Positions 16,136-25,897 of a DNA stretch of 31,890 nt are shown here, piece after piece; positions within the stretch are counted from its first letter, which is position 1; each line of letters opens with the position of its first letter. The DNA comes from Priapulus caudatus (lineage: Eukaryota > Priapulida > Priapulimorpha > Priapulimorphida > Priapulidae): the NCBI RefSeq assembly GCF_000485595.1, contig NW_014578847.1, positions 23,179-55,068 on the forward strand, written 5' to 3'. The notes beneath the pieces are model-generated. The model was not told where the DNA came from, searched no databases, and saw only the letters and a program-made list of their open reading frames with translations. Both the position numbers and the translations under genes were made by a program.

Positions 16136-18900
16136 GTTTTTATGTAGCTGAAGGGTTTGTTGAACTTATTGTAGCTGAAGGAAAACGTTATCCAAAACAA
16201 GGAAAGGTAATTATTTATAAACTAGCGCTTAATATATATTAATAGCACTTTCTAATCTTAATATAGGGCCTATATAACGCTATTTATATCTTTTATTAAT
16301 GAGTTAGTATTATTACTACTTTGAATCAGCAATTAGGCTATTATTATTTAANCTAGTTTTGGCACGCATATCTTGTTTTTAGGCTGTCTTGTGCTACTGG
16401 GCCCACCAAAGGCTGGAAGGGCTTTCGTCAAAGGCCAAGAGAGGGGAAATACCTGATAAAGAGAAATGGAAGGTGTATGAAGTTAGGATTCTTTCATTTG
16501 GAGGTAGGTAGCTTTAATTTTATACTTTGGAAGGTATGATTAAGTATACGTTAAAATTTCCAGTAAACAATTACTGCATAGAATTCAAACTGGAACAAGA
16601 AACAGAATAAAATAAATTTTCTTAAGATTATGTGGCAAATATGTCTGGTGTCTAATTTTAACTTCATTTTGCAGACACATTTTGAAAAGGCTCTGCAGCG
16701 GGCAAAGACGGGCGGAGGAAACTTTCAAATTTAGACACAGATGTGGAAGAATTTTCGCCGGCCCTCTAAGAAGCTGCCAAATTTATAGATTCTGAAACTG
16801 AAATGCTGACGGTAAATATGAACATGAGTATTATAATTTGTGAGAGCATATGTAGATGTATAATAATTGTCAGAAACCATCAAATAGAAAAACAGTTGTT
16901 GAATGCAATAGGAAATATAGTTACAAAATTTCCTTTAGGTAGTTAAATTCATTTAACTTGATGTTTTTGTTCTGTATCTAATCTCTTTAGAAATGTTGTT
17001 ACAGATGAAGAAGATGAGTCGCAGCCCATCGAACAGTGAGCTTGTACCGTTATGGCAGAGCTACCATCTCCTCCTCAGCTGACTCAGCCAAATGGTAAAT
17101 AAGGCTGAGACAAATTTGAAATAAAAGTTTGTGAGTAAGGAGACATAGTCAGCTTTATGAAAAGTATTTCCAGTTTTACTGTGAATCACACTAAAATTTC
17201 AAGTCTTCTATATTTTAGAAAGGCTGTCTTATAATTGGGTAACAAAACGTTAACAGATGACATTAACAAAAAATTCATTTGCTGTAATACATAGAAATTT
17301 GCTCAATCTGATCAAGCCAAGTGTAGAACCCGACCCTTTTGCCTCCCGCAATCCCCTCCTTCAGTACCTCACGCGACCAGATCTGCCAAGGTTTGCGCTC
17401 CCTTTATATTTTATTGGTTGACGCCATCTTCAGCACCTGTCTATATGCACCCTACGCATTCTGCCGGCAGATACCTCTGCGTCAACAATCGTTCTACCTG
17501 AGGGCCTACTCCTGGACACACTGCTGTGGAAAAAACATGCATCTATCATGCACTACCTTTTAAAAGTATATAAGCAAGAGAGCAACTGTGCTTACCTTGG
17601 ACTTTCAGATTTAAGAGTAATTAAGAAGCACCTGACGAAGACTTATGTATGTCTGAACTGGAAGTTCATTGCTAACATAGTATACTACTAAACAATTCAC
17701 CACAGTTGCAAGAGGTAGTATACCGGAAATGCTTCCCATAGAGTTGACCATGTATTTGCCATTTATGTTTCAAATCGAAGGGTTGTTGCACACATGTAAG
17801 AGAAGGCTTCCGCCTCTATACTAATTTTATCACCAGGAGGAGTAACTTTTATCACCAGGAGGAGTATCCAACTAGCTAATAAATAGCTAACTAATCATAG
17901 GGAAATAATTGCTTTTGTATATATACACTGATAAAATGAATTCATAAATTTTTCAGGTGTCTGCAGCTTTTGCAGGAAAATCGCTTATGATTTAGATATA
18001 TGAGACAGAGGCAGAGACAGAGAGATGTCTTGTTAGCGATTATTTTTACTTTTATCTTCTGTTTTTAGGCTCGCCGTCGTTTTGGAGGCGACGATCTGAA
18101 GGTCCCTTCGTTAGAGCTGTAGAGCTGGAATCCATTCCACTGTGCCTTAGTAAAGCTGGTATCTGTGGCTCCGTACGCAGTTCTCACGATCGAGGTATCT
18201 GCAGTAAGTACATTTTCGGCAATTTCCATTAAAACAGCATATTTGCATTTCGGTTCCCTTTTTTCAATTGTCATTTTGTTATTAACTAAGAAATCGTGGC
18301 TCAGAAAAAAATTGCTTGATTTCTGTTTTTATACACAGGATCTACTTCGGAGGCAAGTTTTAGTGCAAAACAACTATTCAACGCCAGGTAAAAGATATAA
18401 TAAGATGTTATGTTTGTTAAATTTGCCATTGGTGTATTTATAATGTGCTACTATATTTAAACTGCACAGATACATGAGCATGTCAGAACTACTGTTTAAC
18501 TATTTTTAATATCAATGTTCATGTCATATCGATATAATGATTTCATGCTGAATTATATAGTACAGTAAAATAATTATTTCTATCCATGTTTTCAAGTACT
18601 CCTTCAACATCTCGAGCAGGGTATGGCATCTGGTCTTCCAGTGTTTCTAGGAAGCAAGACAGCGACTCAACAGGTAACAAAACCTAATGTAAAAGTTACT
18701 ACGTTGCTGGAATATAAAATTAACAGCAATATACTGATGCTACTTACAGTTTGCCTTTCTTATAAAAATTAGGAAATTACAGATTAGTGGTTTTCGGCTT
18801 CCACCAGTTCCAATTATGCTCCCAACTGTCGTTAGAAAAGTTAAAAAACAATTCAACAGTTTCTAACAGAAAAGACGATACAAGCTCAGATGCTAAGTAA
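16136..18900 (+). pseudogene. Multi-exon accessory gene of the transposon (8 exons), partly decayed
   Basis: Eight short exons were found by splice signals and phase: about 16136-16206, 16383-16503, 16675-16811, 17005-17094, 18069-18203, 18339-18387, 18597-18673 and 18773-18900 (stop TAA 18898-18900). Exon 1 to 2 joins in phase 0 (YPKQGK / AVLCYWAHQRLEG), exon 2 to 3 in phase 1. The joins 4-5 (phase 1), 5-6 (1), 6-7 (2) and 7-8 (1) all keep one frame open, giving pieces such as LTQPN-G-SPSFWRRRSEG and FSAKQLFNA. All donors are GT and all acceptors AG. Exon 3 has two in-frame stops (TGA, TAA) that a C-to-T change could explain. Exon 4 needs a frame shift relative to exon 3 and has one stop. 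The 5' part (FVELIVAEGKRYPKQGK, WKVYEVRILSFG) resembles short N-terminal regions of transposon-linked regulatory proteins, but I recognise no domain with confidence. A DNA-binding or regulatory partner of the transposase is an inference from linkage only. Confidence 0.6.
17285..17880 (+). mobile_element. Possible insertion with promoter-like features inside intron 4
   Basis: The fourth intron (17095-18068) is much longer than the others. Its middle is GC-richer and unlike its flanks. It has a TTATTGGTTG CCAAT-type box (about 17410), a TATATAAG box at about 17566-17573 and a CACCTGACGAAGACTTATG motif at about 17630. At 17822-17866 TTTATCACCAGGAGGAGTA is repeated twice in tandem. This could be the LTR or terminal part of a retroelement. 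No coding sequence or boundaries are established. Confidence 0.3.
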
Positions 18901-19091
18901 CAAAATCACTGCAACATAAAAACATATGATAGGAATTAAAATTTTATACGAGTTGCACTACTATATAGATATACTAAGTCTGTTTATTGTGTTTGATTTA
19001 TGCCAGCAACTTCATTGGAAATTTTGGACGTCACACACTATAATAATTTTTTTTTGCTTAGCTGTCAGAATCTGTAATCTGTAAGTTANCA
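18901..19091 (+). other. 3' flank of the accessory gene
   Basis: AT-rich sequence with a poly-T/TTGCTTAG acceptor-like site at about 19055, which might begin a further exon. The N at 19089 lies 3 bases before the TTAA of the next element. Confidence 0.4.
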
Positions 19092-19857
19092 TTAAGGCCG
19101 CTTATGTCGGCCCTACATTGTCTATCGGCCGACTAATTTATCCGGGCCGATTAGCTGACGTAGCACCACTCATATCGACTTGGACGTGACTCACGCCCTT
19201 GCTACATCGCCGATCAGAATCGCGTCAGCGTTCCTGCATGAAACGTAGACGGGCTTCGCCCCCCAGTCATTTGAGCTAGCACAAGCAGCTTCCTTTAGCA
19301 AACAAGCAAGCTTTGACGCGGACCATCCTTGGACATAAAACACGAGTCACGGTACGCTAAACAAACAAAATGGCGCTTACATAAAACAATCATGTTAACT
19401 CGTAAAGTCTATCCTCAATTTCTGAACAGTCGTTAATAATCATGGTGCAAGAAATTTTCTTCATGGTGCTTACGGAAAATCTTAACTATAATAGTTGAGA
19501 ACAGGGTGTTGCGCAATGAATCCCTCTTTGTAACTGCACGCGAGCTGGCGTGTAGGCCTGCCATTTTATTACATTCGTGACGTCGACTTCTGATAATGCA
19601 TTGACTCCGACACGCTCGCGGTGCATCTGGCTGCCCACTAACACGAATTTTGTCGCCGACCAGCACCATGAGAAAAGAACATTTCTATTCTCCTGCGAAT
19701 CACATCGGCGACCGGCCTATTTTCATCGTAACGAGCACTCATTCCGCACGTTTCGGTCGCCCGATCGTTCTTTTATCGGCGAATCTGGCCATTTTTGACG
19801 TACATATTGAAATCTTGTCGCCGACTAGTCGTAAGCCGACATAACGCGGGCCTTTAA
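19092..19857. mobile_element. TTAA-flanked MITE (about 760 bp)
   Basis: TTAA at 19092-19095 and at 19854-19857 bracket inverted ends: GGCCGCTTATGTCGGC on the left, and AGGCCCGCGTTATGTCGGC read inward from the right. Further subterminal similarity includes GCCGACTA / TAGTCGG. TTAA target duplications are typical of piggyBac and Kolobok elements. A minus-strand frame of 78 codons (19433-19669) has no recognised domain, so the element is probably non-autonomous. Confidence 0.75.
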
Positions 19858-21309
19858 GTGCCGCACACGCCGCAGCAAGACGAAAGATGTGAGACAGAGG
19901 TCACACAGATAAGCCATTGTAGAGTATCACCGTTCTACAAGCTGAGAGGCGCCACGCCAACTGGTTTAGTGAGAGCGTGCCGACACGTCATCAACAAGCA
20001 ATTAAATTACCGATACTGATACAACGGCGCAGTTCGAACTAACCACTGGCTTCCCACCGGCGGCTCAAAGGTGACTGACGTCGACAAACAATCTTGACGC
20101 AGGCCTGCAATAGCACGCGTGCCGTACACGGTGCTCAGACCAGAAGAAACTGAATCATTGGACAACACAGCAGGGATTCCGAACGCCCCGGTGTCGCAAC
20201 CCAGTTACACCCAACCAGGCTAATTCCTGTGCGATACCCTTTAGCATTGCGGGAGCCGAACACCACGTGCGTGCACGTGACAGGCAGCGGTATGGCACAA
20301 TAGCAATACCAACCGAAACACTTTAAGTGTCAATAGAAGGCTGCTCGACGAGGGCTTCGAAGGTGCCTCCAGTCATATCTTACAAAGACTCGCACCGCCG
20401 TTCTCACGCCTAGAGAAAAGAATCCCTATCACCTTCTAGTTATCTATACGAAAATCGGGAGAAAGACAGGATTGCCAACCATCCGCACCAACAAGGCCTT
20501 TGATCACGCTCAGGCCATGCATTCTTCCACTTGTATAAATAACGAACAAGTTCGACAAGAGAACAAGACACAAGTTCTACGGTGCTCGACAGTATCACGA
20601 CGCTGTCCGGCACCCACTGCTTCTCACCTGCTGCTCGTCCCAACGCCTACCGCTTGCGCCCGCTCCAGCTGACACAAGAACTGCACCTGCCGATCTCTGC
20701 TGCTACCGTTGGCCCGACCGTCAACGACAAGGAGAGCCGCCGCTTAGGTTTTGTATGAATATTGAAGGCGACGTATCAGACGGGGCTCACTCGGGAGGTC
20801 GAGGGCTTGCGTAGGCGCCATGGCTGTGAAGTACTGTAATGCTGGCCTGTGTATCAAGATATCCTAGCTGTATGTGTGCCCTCATTTATGCCTTGATGGC
20901 TGGTTTACTTAAAGAATAGCAGTTACCGGTAGTAAGTTCCTGGTTATGAGCAATTCAATTACTACTGTTTGTGGCTCTAAGTCTCAATTCTGCACACGTA
21001 TCCGCTGTATCACGCGAATGCCCTCGCCCCACACCCGTATAGTGAGCGACTCACAGCGTGCCGAGCTCCACGCAGCCTCACGAGGCTTGCTCTATACATA
21101 CAAGCATTCACTCTATCTGCGTTGCACATAGCCGTAACTCAACTAACGCGCCGCCTACGCATCCCTCGTCGCTCACGTCACGGAGGCATTACGTCATCGT
21201 CAGCAAAAGCAGCGCGCTCGGCCATACCTACCGTCATCACAACCCCCCCTCACACTTCTAGAATGCACCTCGCCTGCGAGCGGCCCCGCCGGGACGGTGG
21301 CAGAAAAGA
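19858..21309. other. Unassigned region
   Basis: About 1.45 kb of mixed, moderately GC-rich sequence. The open frames (for example 20440-20672, 21058-21261) overlap on both strands and show no recognisable protein character. No repeat or RNA gene was identified. Confidence 0.5.
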
Positions 21310-21870
21310 GATCCCTCCCCTCTCGCCCTCTCTCTCCCCCTCTCTCTCCCCCTCTCTCTCCCTTCGCTCGCCCTCCTCTCTCTCGCCCTCTCTCTCCGCC
21401 CTCGCTCGCACCCGCCTCCTCGGCTCGCCCACCTCTCTCCCCCTCTCTCTCCCCTCGACTCGCCCCCACTCTCTCCCCTTCCTCGTTCTCCCCCCTCTCT
21501 CTCCTCCCTCTCCTGCTCCGGCCACCCTCCTCTGCTCCCCTCGCTCGCCCCCCTCTCGTCCCCTCGCTCGCCCCCTCGCCTCGCGCCCCCTCTCTCGCCT
21601 CTCCCCTCTCTCCTCCTCCCCATCTCTCTCCCCGCTCTCTCTCCCCCTACACTCGCCCTCCCTCTCCCCTCGCCGCAACCCTCGCTCGCCCCTCTCTCCC
21701 CCTCTCTCCCCCTCTCCCTCCGTCCGCCTCTCTTCTCTCCCACTCCTCTCCTCCACCCCTCACGTCGCCCTCCCGCGGCAACGCGCCCCCTCTCCCTCGC
21801 TCGCCCCCCCTCGCACGCCCCCTCCTCTCTCCCCCTCCTCTCTCCTGCCCCCTCACGTCTCCGTCCCGCT
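21310..21870. repeat. Homopyrimidine CTCTCTCCCCCT tract
   Basis: About 560 bases of C/T on the plus strand with interspersed CTCGCCC. It is the same kind of sequence as 10430-10743 but inverted. Overlapping frames of up to 304 codons on both strands (Ser/Pro-rich or Gly/Arg/Glu-rich) are translations of the repeat and are rejected as genes. Strong triplex and, on the minus strand, G-quadruplex potential. Confidence 0.9.
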
Positions 21871-23162
21871 CTCTCTCCCACTCTGGCTTTGCCTTCGCCC
21901 TTCCCCTTGCCGCCCTTACCCCTTCGGACTTCCCCGCCACTCTGGTATACCCCCCCCCCTATACACACGTGCACCATGCACCCCCGGGTCCGGACCACGT
22001 GCAGGAAGCATCCCCGGTACGCCTGCCCCCCCCTAATGATGCTCGCAAACTTGTATCAGTCTGTCGCATGCTGGGTTGTACGTAGTTTCTTTCTCGAGGT
22101 CGTTGGTGACACACATTCCTCGGGACGACTTTCGCTTGTTGTTACCTTGGGCTATTTGACTAAATTAACTACGACGCTATGCTACGTTAAGCGGGCCGTG
22201 ACGCTCGCTGCTCATGTTAGCTTGAACTAAAAATAACTATGACGTGATGTTGCTTAAGTTGAACGACCCGTGTCGCTAGGTTTTTATATTAGGTTAATTA
22301 ATTCGATATTCGCGTCACTACATATGTTGGCAAAGCCGTTCAAAAATGCGGCTGAAACCACGTGGAGCGCGCATGCGCAGAACGGATTTCGACCACTCGC
22401 CGCTTCGGCAGCGCTAGCTACGTATGTATACCTCTAGCACGCTATGTATCGTATCGCGTGGTCTACGTAACGCTATGCCAGAGCCGCTGTGGAAGAGGGG
22501 AGGGGGGTGACGTAGAAAGTAACGATTTTTTCGCGCAAGAGGCGGTACGCGAGGACGAAAAGGACGTTAGCATGCGGTAAAAAAACGGCAAATTGGAAGC
22601 GTTAAAAAGGGGAGAAGGGTATAAATGTAAGAGAGAGGCGTGAGGCGTGAGGCGTACGAGGCGTGGGAGCCGGGAGAGGAGGCGGAGAGCGGTTGAGGCT
22701 GGGAGGTGGAAGAGGAGAGCGATTGAGGCGTGAGCAAAAGCGAGAGTGATAGCGAGAGCGGGCGAGGAGTGAGAGAGGCGAGGAGTGATGACGAAACAAC
22801 TGTAATCGGTAGGCGCGGTCGCGGTTAACGCAATTATAACACGTACGAACGAATGTATTTACGAAAATGGATTTACGAAACGGTAGTTCGAGCATACGTT
22901 AGTCTGGAACAAGAAAGCGTGGCACTTACGTGAACATGGCGAAGTCGGAACGGTCCGGACAGCGGCGTATATAGTAGTTTGCGTACGTCTCGTTGCAAAC
23001 GGTTGACGTTGATCGCGGTACAACTCGTGCGTAACTCGTGCTTAGAGAAAAAACAGGTATTAGAACCGATACAATACTAAATGCTACACCGATACGAGGA
23101 ACGTGGCTACCTACGCACGTACTCCTACTACCCCAAACTAAACCGCTGGTCACTTGCACCAA
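21871..23162. other. Unassigned region with a GAGGCGTGAG-type repeat
   Basis: Contains a C run at about 21949-21958 and a G/A-rich imperfect tandem of GAGGCGTGAG / GGAGAGCG units at about 22635-22785. The 97-codon minus-strand frame (22602-22895) and the 78-codon frame (22926-23162) are not recognised. No host gene supported. Confidence 0.5.
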
Positions 23163-23813
23163 TCTAAGCGAGTGATTCTGTTCCCCGCTCCGCAGGCTCT
23201 ACGGTTTAGTGAGTGCGCTAGTGGCACCCGTTTGTTATAGGGGTAGTAACAGGTTGCGTCGATATAGAGTCCACGATAGATCCACAGATAGATAATACGA
23301 ACACAGTATTATGAAAGCTACTCCTCGTGCGTCTATTTCAGCTCAATCAGACACAATACACACTACGAAACTACACGGATATCTACATACACACCGAATC
23401 GTAACCGAATATCAGTAACCTCGTACCGTAAGGCGTGGATCGCGAAGTAGCTCGGCAGGGGTGAAGGTGGACAGTTGAAGGTAGGAGGGGAAGATGGCAA
23501 GGAAAAGTATAGAAGGAATAGGATCAGGAGCGGGGGAAAAACTGGACCGTGTTGCAGAAGGGATGAGAGCCGAGTTCCTTTGTTCTTGCGAATTTGCTGT
23601 CAACAAGGCCATGAAGTTATCTAGGCTAATAATTGGGTCGCGCATCGCGCGCGACTCCACCGCGCGCGACTCCACCGCGCGGCGCGGCTGAATGAGACCC
23701 CCGGGAAATTAGCAAAGTGCGCCCACGTATGGAGAAGCCAAGTGCAGAGAAGCCGCGGGTGGAGACGCCGGGTGTAGAGAAGCTTTCTTACCCCTGCCGC
23801 CTCCCTACACTTG
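23163..23813. repeat. 650-bp dispersed repeat, copy 2
   Basis: Same orientation and extent as 7622-8274, beginning TCTAAGCGAGTG and ending CTCCCTACACTTG. The flanking sequences of the two copies are unrelated. The right end abuts the last codons of TM7 in the GPCR pseudogene. The 87-codon minus-strand frame is also open here (23412-23675), with only a few residue changes. Confidence 0.85.
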
Positions 23814-24714
23814 TAGAAGTAAATGAATGGATTCAACAATGAATTAATTATATATCCAATCAATCTAATCCTCCGAAGTATTTGAAGCCCTGCCGCTGAC
23901 AACTGTGTGGACCAGCATCATGTGTATCGTGTCGGGCATAAGAAGAATAAACGATGTGCCGACAACTAGAAGCATGATCTTTGACTTCTTCATTATAGCA
24001 TCGAAAGTTGACATTTCCTCTCTCTGAGCAGCTGTTGCTGCTGCCATTCTTACCGTGTGGTCACAAGCAATCTAGACAATGATGATGTAGCAGTAATTCA
24101 TGATGATAAATAACATAATATAGTTAGTGATCAAAAAGGTCACGAAACCGGACGTGATCTCTTGGTCGATATTGCACGTTGAGAGCGGGCCCCAGCTATA
24201 TGCTACATCAATGGCTCCGGCAATACCAGAGGTTATAGTGCGTACAGAAAGCACAATCCTATGGGAATGCAGGTGAGCTTAGCAGTCATTAGCTGGTTGT
24301 AGCGTAACGGATGTACGATTGCCACGTACCTATTGATCGTAGACAGTCCGATGCCCAACACGGTCGATTGAATAACACTGACTGCGTAGACCACGAGAAA
24401 CACGCAACGAAGCCTTGTTTGATGAGGAATAAAGGCTAGGATTGGTGCGAGTCTTATTATGAATCATAACAGGCCAAATTAACGATCGTGAGGTTTGCTG
24501 GTATTTTCAGTCGGCGTATCTTTGCTATGATGATAATCACGAGACCGTTTCCCACCAGTGTGAGTGCACTGGTCGTCGCAAACAACATTAACAGCAGCGC
24601 TTTAGCGAACGTTGGCGTTTGGTAGAAATACACGTTGCTAAGAGCGTTTCCATCTTCGCCATCCTCCTGACTACCTATCGGGTTGCTGTCGTTGTCAAAT
24701 CGGGTTCCATTCAT
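23621..24714 (-). pseudogene. Class A (rhodopsin-family) G-protein-coupled receptor, decayed
   Basis: All seven helices can be found on the minus strand but in several frames. The likely start is ATG at 24712-24714 (MNGTRF, with an N-glycosylation site). TM1 has LVGNGLVIIII; TM2 has NLTIVNLACYD with the conserved Asp. After a shift near 24460, TM3 has RCVFLVVYAVSVIQS and NRYVAIVHPLRY (NRY in place of DRY). After a shift near 24250 come TM4/5 and a loop cysteine (LSTCNIDQ). A TAG stops the frame at 24072-24074. TM6 is MLLVVGTSFILLMPD; after a shift near 23880, TM7 is INSLLNPFIYFY with the NPxxY motif. The receptor would bind an unknown ligand at the cell surface and signal through G proteins. 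Three frameshifts plus one stop indicate a pseudogene, unless the assembly is error-prone. The tail after TM7 is supplied by the 650-bp repeat up to a stop at 23621. The subfamily cannot be assigned. Confidence 0.85.
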
Positions 24715-24762
24715 CGTTGTTGATATTGAAATCGGGTTCCATTCATCGTTGTTAATATTGAA
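24698..24762. repeat. 32-bp tandem duplication at the GPCR start
   Basis: ATCGGGTTCCATTCATCGTT plus 12 further bases occurs twice in tandem, with one base change. Each unit contains an ATG on the minus strand (24712-24714 and 24744-24746). Because 32 is not a multiple of three, the outer ATG reads a short frame of 11 codons and stops. Confidence 0.85.
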
Positions 24763-24785
24763 TCCGTCTTCGTTTTCTTGTTCCT

Positions 24786-24978
24786 TGCTATATATTCTCG
24801 TTTTGAAGCGGTTGTTGGGCACGTTAGGAAACGCGGATTGGTTGGGTCCAACTGAAATCTATCTGCTGTTTGAAGAAGTCTGCGTGGCGAGTAGATTATT
24901 GATCAGTCAGTCAGATTGTCTTCGCTTGATGACGAAACATGGGTCCGAATTTCACACCGTTTCTGCTATATATTCTCG
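24786..24978. mobile_element. Possible short insertion flanked by 15-bp direct repeats
   Basis: TGCTATATATTCTCG occurs at 24786-24800 and again at 24964-24978, bounding 163 bp. The inner segment has weak matches to RNA polymerase III boxes (TGGCGAGTAGATT near 24882; GGGTCCGAATTTC near 24941). A SINE with a long target-site duplication is conceivable. A local duplication is the alternative. Confidence 0.25.
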
Positions 24979-25060
24979 TCTTAAATAGAAATTGTCACGC
25001 TTAGCCAAAAGCTAAAACCTTCTACTAGGACTCGCAGGTTGCAAACTATCAATTCTATCA

Positions 25061-25897
25061 CCTGATGGACGCCACAGTTGCAAAGTTGGAGGAACCCAAG
25101 GAGAAGGATGGGGAGTGCCTTGCAGAGATGAAATGTTTTTCAAAGGGGAGAAGCTGAAAAATTACAGCCAAGCTACAGGGAAAGAATTTGACAATTTGAG
25201 AAATGCATACATAGACAGTTTGACACAGAATATCAAGAACAGATTTCATAAGGAAGACAGTGACCTCTTCCAATCCCTGAGTCTCCTCCTAGAGCCAGAC
25301 ACTGTTAATCAACAGCCATCTCAGACTGAATCAGAACATGCACTGAGGGATATTTGTGACTTCTATGGTGAGGAGAAGAAAATCAAAAGAGTCCATGGTC
25401 ATTTGCAAGGTGGAGAGGGACAGCGGAGAGAGGAATTCACAGTCCCTCCTCTTTTGGATGGGGATAAACTGAAACAAGAATGGCCCATGCTCAAGGGAAT
25501 GATGCAGGGTGCTTACAAAAATCTGAACACGGCACAACTGTGCTTTAGGGTCATCACACATCACAAGGAACTGATGCCGAATGTTGCCATTTTGTGTCAT
25601 ATCGGGCTATGCATCTGTGTCACCTCAGTTGAATGTGAGCGGTCGTTCAGTGTGCAGAATCGACTCAAAACGAAATACAGAGCATCACTAACTCCAGAAA
25701 GATTGAACGTACTCATGTCCGTCCATCAAGGGCCAGATGTCTCCATCTTCAATCCAGCCAAAGCCATTCGGGTGTGGATGGCAAAGAAGAGAAGGCGCAA
25801 AATCAGGCTTATGGCGCCCTACAAGCAGAGACCTGCCACCAGTAGGAGAAACAATGAAGCCTATCCACTAAAAAAGAAATTCAAACTGAGACAATGA
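25061..25897 (+). pseudogene. C-terminal part of a hAT transposase (ZMYM6/ZNF862-like lineage)
   Basis: The 5' edge (25061) begins abruptly within the transposase. Over the first 223 bases it matches 31640-31890 except for three substitutions and a 28-base deletion at about 25137, which shifts the frame. From 25115 the frame is open for 260 codons to TGA (25895-25897). It contains the hAT dimerisation signature SVECERSFSVQNRLKTKYR (about residues 170-190) and a basic nuclear-type tail (MAKKRRRKIRL). The apparent start is GTG, not ATG. The catalytic domain is absent. It is a recent fragment of the same family as the exon at the window's right end. Confidence 0.85.

Noticed and set aside
18065-18274. 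69-codon minus-strand frame ending PPKRRRA
   Set aside because: It overlaps accessory exon 5 on the plus strand, whose acceptor, GTAAGT donor and phase fit the neighbouring exons. Taken as a shadow, though not excluded.
21122-22085. Frames up to 304 codons on both strands
   Set aside because: All derive from the homopyrimidine tract. Absence of stops is due to composition.
24882-24955. tRNA gene from A-box and B-box-like motifs
   Set aside because: The motifs are weak and no cloverleaf or anticodon arm could be drawn.
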